Assembly (NCBI GenBank): GCA_944388995.1
Contig: CALXKN010000002.1
Coordinates: 62,001 to 126,000, forward strand
DNA length: 64,000 nucleotides
From: an uncultured Spirochaetota bacterium
Lineage (GTDB): Bacteria; Spirochaetota; Spirochaetia; JAFGXN01
Direction: 5' to 3'
Under the pieces are notes generated by a model. It saw nothing but the letters and a program-made list of their open reading frames with translations. It made no database searches and was not told the origin of the DNA. Positions 56,444-63,995 of this stretch are shown one piece after another. Numbering within the stretch: position 1 is the first letter of the stretch; each line of letters opens with the position of its first letter. Position numbers and translations under genes: made by a program.

Positions 56444-56881
56444 GTGATTGCGAAAGGTGATTTAACGGGAATCAATGTTTCAAGAAAGGCCAGCGGCATC
56501 AAGCCGACGGGAGAGCCGATTCGTGTTTTGATTGTCGATGATTCGATGTTCGTCACGAAACAAATCACTCAGATTTTGAGTTCCGAAGGGTTTGTTGTGG
56601 CGGCGACGGCGGCCGACGGAAAAGAAGGGCTGGATAAATACAAAGAGTTGTACCCCGATATCGATTTGGTCACGATGGACATCACAATGCCGAATATGGA
56701 CGGGGTGACGGCTCTGGAAAAAATCATGGAATTTGACAAGAACGCGAAGGTGATTATGGTTTCGGCGTTGGGAAAACAGGATTTGGTCAAGAAGTCGCTG
56801 TTGTTGGGCGCCAAAAACTACATCGTCAAACCGTTGGACCGGGTGAAGGTTCTTGAAAGAATTTCGTCCGTTCTGAAATAA
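56444..56881 (+). CDS. cheY: chemotaxis response regulator CheY
   Basis: 145 residues; a single receiver domain with acidic pocket D32-D33, phospho-acceptor D79 (T-M-D-I-T-M-P-N-M-D-G), switch Ser/Thr in V-S-A-L-G, and Lys in V-K-P-L-D. A ~24-residue N-terminal extension precedes the usual start. The GTG start has AAGGGAGAG upstream. Phospho-CheY would bind the motor switch of the periplasmic flagella. The operon ends here; a terminator lies about 30 bp downstream inside the convergent sugar-acid synthase gene. Confidence 0.95.
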   Translation: MIAKGDLTGINVSRKASGIKPTGEPIRVLIVDDSMFVTKQITQILSSEGFVVAATAADGKEGLDKYKELYPDIDLVTMDITMPNMDGVTALEKIMEFDKNAKVIMVSALGKQDLVKKSLLLGAKNYIVKPLDRVKVLERISSVLK

Positions 56882-57991
56882 TCACCGTTTTTTCAGCATA
56901 TTCATGAGAATACCGCTGCCGTTCGGAATCGGAACGGCGGCTTTTTTTTTCATTGCCGCCGCGTACTGCTTCGGCGGCAGTCCGGGACGGAGATTGTGTT
57001 CGCTGCGCAGAAGGGCGCAGTTTTTTTCGCAAAGCGCTTCCCCGGGAAGAATGTCGGAAACCGCCAGCAGGGAGCGGTTGGTGGTGCGGTAAATCGCCTT
57101 TTCCTCAGGCGTCAGCTTTTTCTTCCGCGAGCCCTGAATTTGACGGATCCGTTTTGCCCCGAATTCCGCCCGGACCGCGCAAAGCCGTTCGTCCCGGCTT
57201 AAGGGATCAAGCCGGCGCAGCGCCTTTACCATCTGCGTCAGTTGTTTCGGTTCGAGGGCGAACGGATCGTCGAGCCCGTTTCCTCCGCGCGCGAGTGTCA
57301 GGTGTTTTTCGATGACCGCCGCGCCGCAGGCGGACGCCGTCATCGGAACAAGCAGCGGATCTTCGCTGTGGTCGGAAAAGCCGGTGACGCGCCGGAAACG
57401 GCGGGCAAGCTGCGCCATGGCGGCAAGTCCGGCCTCTTCGGGCGGCATCGGATAGCGGGTTACGCAGTGAAGCAGTACGGCCGGTGAGTCGATGAATTTC
57501 AGGGCGTCGCGGATGTCGGCAGGCGTTGAGACTCCGGTTGAAACGAAAAGCGGTACGCCGCTTCCGCGGAAACAGGCGAGCATCGGGTAGTGGTTCAGTT
57601 CGGGGGAGGCGATTTTGACGGCGGCCGGATTCAGTGATAAAAGCCGGCGCGCGCTCTGCGGTCCGAACGGCGAACAGAGGAAAAGAATGTCCGTGCGGCG
57701 GCAGTATGCCTCCAGCTCTTCGTAGAACTCAAACGGCTGTTCCAAACTGCGGAAACGCCGGTAGATGTCGACCGTTTTCCCGAGAAGAGGAAAAGCGCCG
57801 GCTTTCGGATGAACGATTTCATCGGCGATGACATACTGAAACTTAACGCAGTCGGCGCCCGCTTCGCGGGCGGCGTCAATCAATTCGAACGCTTTTTGGA
57901 GCGAGCCGTTGTGAGCCGTTCCCGCTTCGGCGATGATGAAAACCGGCGCGCCGCCGCCGATTGGCCGGCCGGCGACTTTTATTTGCGGCAT
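56882..57991 (-). CDS. NeuB/SpsE/PseI-type sugar-acid synthase
   Basis: 369 residues. The N-terminal barrel (FIIAEAGTAHNGSLQKAFELIDAAREAGADCVKFQ, LCSPFGPQSA, VKIASPELNHYPML, GFSDHSEDPL, VIEKHLTL) is that of enzymes condensing PEP with a hexosamine-type aldose to give nonulosonic acids. A C-terminal SAF/antifreeze-like domain (TNRSLLAVSDILPGEALCEKN) is present, as in NeuB. The sugar (sialic, legionaminic, pseudaminic or other) cannot be told. It overlaps serS by 13 bp and is probably read from the serS promoter. SpsF- and SpsG-like genes 9-12 kb away are its likely partners. Confidence 0.9.
   Translation of the reverse strand: MPQIKVAGRPIGGGAPVFIIAEAGTAHNGSLQKAFELIDAAREAGADCVKFQYVIADEIVHPKAGAFPLLGKTVDIYRRFRSLEQPFEFYEELEAYCRRTDILFLCSPFGPQSARRLLSLNPAAVKIASPELNHYPMLACFRGSGVPLFVSTGVSTPADIRDALKFIDSPAVLLHCVTRYPMPPEEAGLAAMAQLARRFRRVTGFSDHSEDPLLVPMTASACGAAVIEKHLTLARGGNGLDDPFALEPKQLTQMVKALRRLDPLSRDERLCAVRAEFGAKRIRQIQGSRKKKLTPEEKAIYRTTNRSLLAVSDILPGEALCEKNCALLRSEHNLRPGLPPKQYAAAMKKKAAVPIPNGSGILMNMLKKR
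56913..56950 (+). terminator. terminator of the chemotaxis operon, inside the neuB-like coding end
   Basis: GCCGTTC (56918-56924) pairs with GAACGGC (56932-56938), extended by flanking GC pairs, followed by nine T residues. It lies wholly within codons 3' in the convergent minus-strand synthase gene. Confidence 0.82.
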
Positions 57992-59265
57992 TTTGCCGGA
58001 ATGCGGTCGAACCCGGTATACGGCCGCAGTTTTTCGGGAATCAGAACGGAGCCGTCAGCCTGCTGAAAGTTTTCCAGCAGCGCGATCATGGCGCGGGAAA
58101 CGGCGACCGCCGTTCCGTTGAGCATATGCACATACTCTTTTTTTCCGTCGGCGGTTTTGTATTTAATGTTCAGGCGGCGGGACTGGTAGTCGGTGCAGTT
58201 GGAGGTCGAAGTGATCTCTCCGAAGCCGCCGTTTTCGCCGCGGCCGGGCATCCATGCTTCCAAATCGAATTTCCGGTAGGCGGGGGCTCCCAAATCGCCG
58301 GTGCAGGTGTCAACGACGCGGAAGGGGATCTCCAGCCCGGAGAAAATTTCCTTTTCGGTTTCAAGCAGCATTTTGTGGAGAGCGTCGGACTCTTCCGGTT
58401 TGCAGAAGACAAACATTTCCACCTTTGAAAACTGATGCACGCGGTAAAGTCCCTTTGAATACTGACCGGCGGCTCCGGCTTCCCGGCGGAAGCAGTGGGA
58501 AAGTCCCGCCAGCATCAGCGGCAGTTTTTCTTCTTCAATGACGGTTGAAGCGAGCGAACCGCCAAGTGTAATTTCAGCTGTTCCGACCAAACAGGTGCCG
58601 GTTTCTTCTAATGCATAAATATTGCTTTCGTTGCCGCGCGGATTGAAGCCGATTCCTTCGAGAATTTCTTCTTTGGCAATGTCGGGCGTAATGACGGGTG
58701 TAAATCCTTTTTTTATCAGAATGTCGATGGCGTAGCGGGTCAGCGCCAGCTCCAAAATCACCGCTTCGTTTTTCAGGTAGTAAAATTTCGGTCCCGTAAC
58801 TTTTGTCGCCGTGTCAAAGTCGATTAAATCCAAATCTTCTCCGATTTGAACATGATCTTTCGGTTGAAATGAAAAATGGGGAATGGTTCCGCAGCGTTCG
58901 GTTTCTAGGCTGTCTTTATCCTCTTTTCCGACCGGTGCGTCCGGGTGGGCATAATTTGGAATTTTATGGGATTCGATTCTGAATTGTTGTTCGCATTCAC
59001 TCAGCTTTTTTTCTTCGTCGGCAATCGCTTCTTTCAGCGTTTTGCCCTCTTCGATCAGCGCCGTCCGTTCTTCGGGAGAAATCGGACTTTTCATTTTGGC
59101 GGCGTTTCGGTTGCGCTGAGAACGCAGCGCTTCGATTTTTGTCTGCAGGGCGTTTTTTTGTTCCTGCAATGCGATAACAGCGTCAAGATCAACATTCATG
59201 AAACGGTTGCGGATATTGGCTTCGATTTCAGCCTTCCGCGTCTTCAAATCTTTCAAATCAATCAT
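57979..59265 (-). CDS. serS: seryl-tRNA synthetase
   Basis: It charges tRNA-Ser (and tRNA-Sec where present). 428 residues: N-terminal coiled-coil arm (about 25-110, KNALQTKIEALRSQRNRNAAKMK, LKEAIADEEKKLSECEQQF), then class II catalytic core with motif 2 (LMLAGLSHCFRREAGAAGQYSKGLYRVHQFSKVEMF) and motif 3 (NGTAVAVSRAMIALLENFQ). The start MIDLKDLK is the usual SerRS start. No ribosome-binding site is present; TACAAT lies five bases before the ATG. It overlaps the neuB-like gene downstream. Confidence 0.96.
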   Translation of the reverse strand: MIDLKDLKTRKAEIEANIRNRFMNVDLDAVIALQEQKNALQTKIEALRSQRNRNAAKMKSPISPEERTALIEEGKTLKEAIADEEKKLSECEQQFRIESHKIPNYAHPDAPVGKEDKDSLETERCGTIPHFSFQPKDHVQIGEDLDLIDFDTATKVTGPKFYYLKNEAVILELALTRYAIDILIKKGFTPVITPDIAKEEILEGIGFNPRGNESNIYALEETGTCLVGTAEITLGGSLASTVIEEEKLPLMLAGLSHCFRREAGAAGQYSKGLYRVHQFSKVEMFVFCKPEESDALHKMLLETEKEIFSGLEIPFRVVDTCTGDLGAPAYRKFDLEAWMPGRGENGGFGEITSTSNCTDYQSRRLNIKYKTADGKKEYVHMLNGTAVAVSRAMIALLENFQQADGSVLIPEKLRPYTGFDRIPAKCRK

Positions 59266-59270
59266 GGTTC

Positions 59271-59299
59271 ATTGTACCGCAGCAAGGAAAAAAACTCAA
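59271..59299 (-). promoter_or_regulatory. promoter of serS, nearly leaderless
   Basis: On the minus strand TTGAGT (59299-59294), 17-base spacer, TACAAT (59276-59271), then five bases to the serS ATG. Confidence 0.6.
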
Positions 59300-59344
59300 C
59301 CGTTTTGAGCTGATTTTCAGGGATGCGCCTTGCGTTCCTCGGCG

Positions 59345-59456
59345 GCCGCGGGCGGAGGCGCGAGCGGCGCGGCGGGGGCCGCAAGGCCGTCTGCCGAAGG
59401 CAGACCGCGCCCGCCGCCGACGCGGTGCGCGGCGTCAGACGCGCACGCGCCCGAAA
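59345..59456 (-). repeat. GC-rich structured repeat, copy B (3' of trmL)
   Basis: Near-identical partner of 38222-38337. Outer stem GGCGCG (59357-59362) with CGCGCC (59446-59451); hairpin GTCTGCC-GAA-GGCAGAC (59389-59405); second hairpin GTGCGCG/CGCGCAC (59425-59446) with a changed 8-base loop. Differences from copy A fall mainly in loops. It starts about 30 bases past the trmL stop, between trmL and the serS promoter. Confidence 0.8.
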
Positions 59457-59485
59457 AGAGAATCGGACCGTTGAGAGACGGCTGC

Positions 59486-59977
59486 TCAGGCGTCTGTCAG
59501 ACGTCCTTCTTTTTGCAGAAACGGAAAACCGTTTTGGCGCAGCGCTTCGTAGAGAACGACGGCGGCGCAGTTGGAGAGGTTCAGGCTGCGGATTTGAGGC
59601 AACATCGGAATGCGGAAGCAGTCGCCGTAATGCGCTTTCAGAACGGATTCGGGAATGCCGGCGCTCTCTTTTCCGAAAATCAGGTGAAACGGCTGAGGAT
59701 AGGAGGTTTCGTTGTACGCTTTCGCCGCTTTGGTTGACAGAAAAAACCGCCGGACGCCGCCGCTTGCCCGGATGTAGTCGTCAAACGAATCGTAGAGTGA
59801 AAGCGTCAGTTTGTCCCAGTAGTCAAGGCCGGCGCGTCTGACCGCTTTTTCGCCGACGGAGAAGCCGAGCGGCCGGATGAGAATCAGTTCGGTTCCCGTC
59901 GCGGCGCAGGTTCGGGCAATGTTTCCCGTGTTTTGGGGAATTTCCGGTTCGAGCAGAACCACAGCGTTGTTCATCAT
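59486..59977 (-). CDS. trmL: tRNA (cytidine/uridine(34)-2'-O)-methyltransferase, TrmL type
   Basis: A SPOUT methyltransferase that 2'-O-methylates the wobble base of tRNA-Leu. 163 residues: N-A-V-V-L-L-E-P-E-I-P-Q-N-T-G-N-I-A-R-T-C, LIFGKESAGIPES, and the knotted end IPMLPQIRSLNLSNCAAVVLYEALRQ, all typical of TrmL. No ribosome-binding site; a TAAGAT box sits six bases upstream of the ATG with TTGTCA 17 bases further. It is divergent from the DUF2147 gene. Confidence 0.93.
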   Translation of the reverse strand: MMNNAVVLLEPEIPQNTGNIARTCAATGTELILIRPLGFSVGEKAVRRAGLDYWDKLTLSLYDSFDDYIRASGGVRRFFLSTKAAKAYNETSYPQPFHLIFGKESAGIPESVLKAHYGDCFRIPMLPQIRSLNLSNCAAVVLYEALRQNGFPFLQKEGRLTDA

Positions 59978-59983
59978 AATTTA

Positions 59984-60012
59984 ATCTTATCCGAAAAAAA
60001 AGAGCTTGACAA
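59984..60012 (-). promoter_or_regulatory. promoter of trmL, consistent with a leaderless transcript
   Basis: On the minus strand TTGTCA (60012-60007), 17-base spacer, TAAGAT (59989-59984), six bases, ATG. The -35 box overlaps the divergent TTGACA of the DUF2147 gene. Confidence 0.55.
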
Positions 60013-60035
60013 CCCGCGGGGGATGAGCTTAAAAT
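60006..60035 (+). promoter_or_regulatory. promoter of the DUF2147 gene
   Basis: TTGACA (60006-60011), 18-base spacer, TAAAAT (60030-60035); GGAGGT follows at about 60047-60052. Confidence 0.75.
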
Positions 60036-60055
60036 AAAAAAGATTTGGAGGTCTC

Positions 60056-60592
60056 ATGAATAAAAAATTTTTGTTTTTTGTTTTGATTGTGTCCTTGGCA
60101 ACCGTCGGAGCTTTCGCTCAGGATTATTCGAACGATCCGGCTATCGGTTACTGGAAGAGCGTTGACGACAAATCCGGCGAAGTGACCGGCGTTTGGAACG
60201 TCTATGTGGCCGACGACAACAAGCTGTACGGCGAGTTGGTTTGGATTCCCGATGACGATCCCCGTTCTTTGGCAACCGCCTGCACGAAAGTCAACAAGTA
60301 CGACGACATTCCGTTTGAAGGCAATCCGGCCGAAAGAACCGTTCTGAACACTCCGTGGCTCTATAAATTGGAGTATGAGAGCGAAGGCGTCTGGAAAAAA
60401 GGTCACATCATCGATCCGAGCGACGGCAACCACTATTACGGCGGAATTACCTATGAAGACGGCAAACTGTCGATGAGAGGTTCGCTGGACAAGCGCGGCT
60501 GGCTCGGACGCTCCCAGATTTGGGAACCGATTGAAAAAGCCGAAGTAGACAAACTGATTGCCGAAGCGAATGCGAAATTCGGCATTAATTGA
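60056..60592 (+). CDS. exported DUF2147 protein
   Basis: 178 residues with signal peptide MNKKFLFFVLIVSLATVGAFA. The body fits DUF2147, a small lipocalin-like beta-barrel family in periplasms: G-Y-W-K-S-V-D-D-K-S-G-E, V-Y-V-A-D-D-N-K-L-Y-G, W-K-K-G-H-I-I-D-P-S-D-G, Y-G-G-I-T-Y-E-D-G-K-L and R-G-S-L-D-K-R-G-W-L-G-R-S-Q-I-W. No enzyme activity is established for the family that I know of. It has its own promoter and terminator. Its last 8 bases overlap the convergent dinB gene. Confidence 0.82.
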   Translation: MNKKFLFFVLIVSLATVGAFAQDYSNDPAIGYWKSVDDKSGEVTGVWNVYVADDNKLYGELVWIPDDDPRSLATACTKVNKYDDIPFEGNPAERTVLNTPWLYKLEYESEGVWKKGHIIDPSDGNHYYGGITYEDGKLSMRGSLDKRGWLGRSQIWEPIEKAEVDKLIAEANAKFGIN

Positions 60593-61757
60593 GTTTTCTT
60601 TCGGAAAGCGAAGAGGCCTTGGTCAGACTGAGGCCTCTTTTTTTCAGGTCGAGAACCGCCCGGTCGGTCTTCTGCTGCTTTTCATCGCGGTCGGTTTCCC
60701 GGAACAGCTCCTGCTGAACCGATCCGGAGGGTTCAATCTGAAGGCCGACGCCGATAAGCCGCAGTTTGCGTCCGGGGTCGGCGCGGCGGCTGAAAAGGGT
60801 TTCGGCGCACTGCAGCAGGGCGGCCGAGTGGGGAATGCATGAGGCGAAGGTTTCGCGGGCGGAGACGGTGGTAAAGTCGTCGTAACGGATTTTCAGAAAA
60901 ACGGTCCGGCTTTTGACATTTTGCGCCAGCGCGCGGAAGAAGACTTTTTCGCATAACCGCGACAGACAGGTGTGAATTTCTTCGGGATCGTCGGTATCGG
61001 TTAAAAACGTTTCTTCGTTGCTGACGGAACGGCTTTTGTGTTCGTCTTTAAAAACTCCCGGATCGGCGCCGCGGGCGGCCGAGTGCAGAAACAGTCCCAT
61101 CGCTTTGCCGAAGCGTTTCTCCAGAAAAGTCAGCGGCTTTGTTTTCAGGTCGGCGACGGTACGGATTCGAAGCGACTCGAGTTTGGCGAAAGTCGATTTT
61201 CCGACGCCCCACAAATCTTTTAACGGAATTTTTTCCATAAACGCCTCTTCCTCGCCGGGAAGAACGCGGAAGCAGCCGTCCGGTTTGTCAGCCTCCGAAG
61301 CGATTTTGGCAACGTATTTGTTGGCGGCGATGCCGACCGAGACGGTAAGGCCGGTTTTGCGGAAAACCTCGTTCTTAATTGTTCCGGCAGTTTCCTCCGG
61401 ATCAGGGTATATCTTTTCAGTGTTGCTCATGTCGAGGGAGGCTTCGTCAATCGACAGCTGCCGGACAACCGGCGAATAATTCCGGAAACACTCCATGACG
61501 GTGCGCGAAAGGGAGCGGTAGAGTCCGAAGTTGACCGGTAAAAAAACGGCGGACGGACACAGCGCGTAGGCTTTGGAAATCGGCATGGCGGAACGGATTC
61601 CGTAGCGGCGCGCTTCGTAAGAACAGGCGGCGACAACGCCCCGTTCGGTCGGTTTGGCGCCGATGACAACGGGAAGACCGCGGTATTCGGGATGAGCGGC
61701 CTGTTCGGCTGAGGCAAAAAAAGCGTCGATGTCAATATGGAAATAAAGTTTTCCCAT
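60585..61757 (-). CDS. dinB: DNA polymerase IV (Y family)
   Basis: An error-prone translesion polymerase. 390 residues: LYFHIDIDAFFASAEQ with the metal aspartates, VVAACSYEARRYGIRSAMP, the catalytic S-I-D-E-A (here followed by S, where Tyr is usual), VSVGIAANKYVAKIASEADKPDG, the helix-hairpin-helix LWGVGKSTFAKL, and the little-finger domain. The tail does not show a clear beta-clamp peptide at the very end, though Q-Q-E-L-F near residue 357 could be one. The end of the gene also encodes the terminator of the convergent DUF2147 gene. Confidence 0.94.
   Translation of the reverse strand: MGKLYFHIDIDAFFASAEQAAHPEYRGLPVVIGAKPTERGVVAACSYEARRYGIRSAMPISKAYALCPSAVFLPVNFGLYRSLSRTVMECFRNYSPVVRQLSIDEASLDMSNTEKIYPDPEETAGTIKNEVFRKTGLTVSVGIAANKYVAKIASEADKPDGCFRVLPGEEEAFMEKIPLKDLWGVGKSTFAKLESLRIRTVADLKTKPLTFLEKRFGKAMGLFLHSAARGADPGVFKDEHKSRSVSNEETFLTDTDDPEEIHTCLSRLCEKVFFRALAQNVKSRTVFLKIRYDDFTTVSARETFASCIPHSAALLQCAETLFSRRADPGRKLRLIGVGLQIEPSGSVQQELFRETDRDEKQQKTDRAVLDLKKRGLSLTKASSLSERKLN
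60611..60644 (+). terminator. terminator of the DUF2147 gene, inside the dinB coding end
   Basis: AAGAGGCCT (60611-60619) pairs with AGGCCTCTT (60631-60639), 11-base loop, followed by TTTTT. It lies within dinB codons near its 3' end. Confidence 0.85.
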
Positions 61758-61772
61758 TGATTATTTTTACGC

Positions 61773-61778
61773 TATAAT
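61773..61778 (+). promoter_or_regulatory. -10 box upstream of the 387-residue protein gene
   Basis: TATAAT lies 30 bases before the ATG. No good -35 box is seen at 16-18 bases. Confidence 0.45.
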
Positions 61779-61807
61779 ATACGATAAATTCAATAGGTTC
61801 TTCAGCA

Positions 61808-62971
61808 ATGTTAAACAGCAAAAAGAAAAAAAACTTTGAAACTTCTGTCAGTCTGGCGCTTACGCCGAAGGGAATGGATATTTTCCTGAAAGCCAACCGC
61901 GGATACGATATTTTTACGACGGTCGATCATAAACGGAATTACGGGCTTCAGATGTCGCGTTTTGAATTTCAGACACTGCGTTCCCTTTTGGAGGGAGAAT
62001 CGATTTACAAGGCGGAGATGCCGTTTTACCGTTTTGAGCAGACGCGGGAAGAGATTCCCGACATAACAAAACTTTTTCTGAATTTTATTTTTCACCGGCG
62101 GTTTGCGCAGGAGGTTTTGCGCCTGATGATTGATTCCCGCGTGTTCGGGGTTTGGTTGGAGCGTCACGGCGGGAGAACGTACACCTACGAAACCTTTGAA
62201 TCGCCGCTGAGCGACGAATTTTTGGCAAAATATCAGAACGGGAAGCTGAGCGCCGATGAGATGCAGACGAAAATCCTCGATTTGATTCGCCCGCGCGTCA
62301 TGGATGAGGCGAAATGGTCGGCTTCTCAGCAGAATATCGCCATGCTCTCCGCAAAAAAATTTCTTGCGGCGGTCAATAATTCCGTATGGTTCGGAATGTC
62401 GCTGCTGGCACAGGTCGGTAAGGCGGCGGATTACTTTGAGGCGGTTGCCGATCTCCTGTGGAAGCGGCTGAAAGCGGTTCGGGAGTGCGGCGCTTTTGCC
62501 GATGTTGTCAGCCGGATTGCGGAAGAACAGCTTTATTTAAAAGTAAAAGAAATGCTCCGTTGTGCGAAGGAGTCGGTTAAAGTGACGGCGGCCAATGCGG
62601 AGGAAATTGAAAACGAATTTCATTTGCTGGCAACCGAACGGGAGGCGGTCCGCGAGCTGATTCTTTGGTCGGTAAACGAAACAAAGACCGGCGGCGATTT
62701 CGTAAGACGGCTGGATGTCTACATTGTTCTCGGCGGCGGCAGCAACGCGGTGATTTCCGACGTTCAGCGGTTTTCTCAGAAAGAGGGACTGGCGACGGTT
62801 TATGATGAATTTTTAAGCCGTCATATCGAAAAGGAAAAAGAGGCGCCGGTTGCGTGCCGGGGAGCGGTCTTCCTTGAAAAAAATCTGAAGAAATACGGCG
62901 TCGGATTTTCCTACGCGTTTACGCAGACGGACAAGCGTCAGGGGCTCATTCAGCTGCGGGTTCAAATTTAG
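61808..62971 (+). CDS. protein of unknown function, 387 residues
   Basis: No signal peptide and no membrane segment; mixed alpha/beta, mostly helical (FLNFIFHRRFAQEVLRLMI, ADYFEAVADLLWKRLKAVRE). The start MLNSKKKKNFE is Lys-rich. A short Gly run (VLGGGSNAV) near residue 300 is the only motif-like feature and is not enough for a nucleotide-binding call. No clear ribosome-binding site is seen. It lies between the divergent dinB and convergent ddl genes, and its end overlaps ddl by 26 bp. I do not recognise a family. Confidence 0.7.
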   Translation: MLNSKKKKNFETSVSLALTPKGMDIFLKANRGYDIFTTVDHKRNYGLQMSRFEFQTLRSLLEGESIYKAEMPFYRFEQTREEIPDITKLFLNFIFHRRFAQEVLRLMIDSRVFGVWLERHGGRTYTYETFESPLSDEFLAKYQNGKLSADEMQTKILDLIRPRVMDEAKWSASQQNIAMLSAKKFLAAVNNSVWFGMSLLAQVGKAADYFEAVADLLWKRLKAVRECGAFADVVSRIAEEQLYLKVKEMLRCAKESVKVTAANAEEIENEFHLLATEREAVRELILWSVNETKTGGDFVRRLDVYIVLGGGSNAVISDVQRFSQKEGLATVYDEFLSRHIEKEKEAPVACRGAVFLEKNLKKYGVGFSYAFTQTDKRQGLIQLRVQI

Positions 62972-63995
62972 GGCGCTCTTCGAATTCTTTCAGACCGAGA
63001 CGGATGATTTCCGTCAGCGCGTCGGTAACGTTTAAACCGTTTTCCTCACACATCAGGGGAAAGAGACTGCCGCCGGTAAAGCCGGGAAGCGTATTGATTT
63101 CATTCAGAAACACATGGCCGGACTCTTTCTCAAGAAAAAAATCGATACGGGCAAAACCCCGCACTTCACACCGCTCGGCGGCTTCAGCGGCCAGAGCGCG
63201 GATTTTTTCGGCCGTCTGCGGAGGCAAATCGGCGCGCATGCGGATGGCGGTTGAGCCGTTATCAAAATACTTCGATTTGTAGTCGTAGAATTCGCCCGAA
63301 GTCACAACCTCTCCCGGCGGAAAGACGGTAAACGGGCCGCTGCCGATAACAGCGCACTCGATTTCCCGGGCATTGAGACACCGTTCCAACAGCACTTTGG
63401 AATCAAAGGCAAAACCGTCTCCGACGGCGGCCGCCAGTTCGGCTTCGGTTTTGACTTTGGCGACCCCGCGGCTGGAACCGGCGTTGGCAGGTTTCACCAC
63501 AAGCGGAAAGCCGATGCGGGCAGCCGCCGCGGAGGCCTCTTCGGCGCGGCGGATGGTTTCGGAGGGCACAACGGGAATGCCGGCGGCAGCGCACAGCCGT
63601 TTTGTCAGATCCTTATCCATGCAGACGGCGCTGCCGACAGTCCGGCAGCCGGCGTAAGGTACTCCCAGCATTTCCAGAAATCCCTGGAGGCGACCGTCTT
63701 CACCGAAAGCACCGTGGGTCATCGGAAAAACGAAGCCGATTCTTTCACCGCCGACGGTCACTTCTTCCCCCGGAGTGAAGGTCAACGGTTCGCCGGCGAG
63801 GCTTTCTTCGGAGAGGGAAAACGGAGCGCCGTCTTCGGGCGGCAGCGCGCGGTAAAAGCGGCCGCCGCGGGTGATGCCGACGGGAACCGGCCGGAACAGC
63901 CGCCGGTCCAGACGGCTGTAAACGGTGGCGGCGGAACGCAGCGATACTTCGTGTTCGGGGGAATTCCCTCCGAAAAGAATCATGACATTAATCAT
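62946..63995 (-). CDS. ddl: D-alanine--D-alanine ligase
   Basis: It joins two D-alanines for peptidoglycan precursors. 349 residues with Ddl motifs: ILFGGNSPEHEVSLRSA, FPMTHGAFGEDGRLQGFLEMLGVPYAG, LVVKPANAGSSRGVAKV (ATP-grasp), and the C-terminal FLNEINTLPGFTGGSLFP with metal and substrate ligands. The ATG at 63995 lies five bases from the window edge, so its ribosome-binding site cannot be seen; an inner ATG at 63983 is also possible. Confidence 0.95.
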   Translation of the reverse strand: MINVMILFGGNSPEHEVSLRSAATVYSRLDRRLFRPVPVGITRGGRFYRALPPEDGAPFSLSEESLAGEPLTFTPGEEVTVGGERIGFVFPMTHGAFGEDGRLQGFLEMLGVPYAGCRTVGSAVCMDKDLTKRLCAAAGIPVVPSETIRRAEEASAAAARIGFPLVVKPANAGSSRGVAKVKTEAELAAAVGDGFAFDSKVLLERCLNAREIECAVIGSGPFTVFPPGEVVTSGEFYDYKSKYFDNGSTAIRMRADLPPQTAEKIRALAAEAAERCEVRGFARIDFFLEKESGHVFLNEINTLPGFTGGSLFPLMCEENGLNVTDALTEIIRLGLKEFEERPKFEPAAE

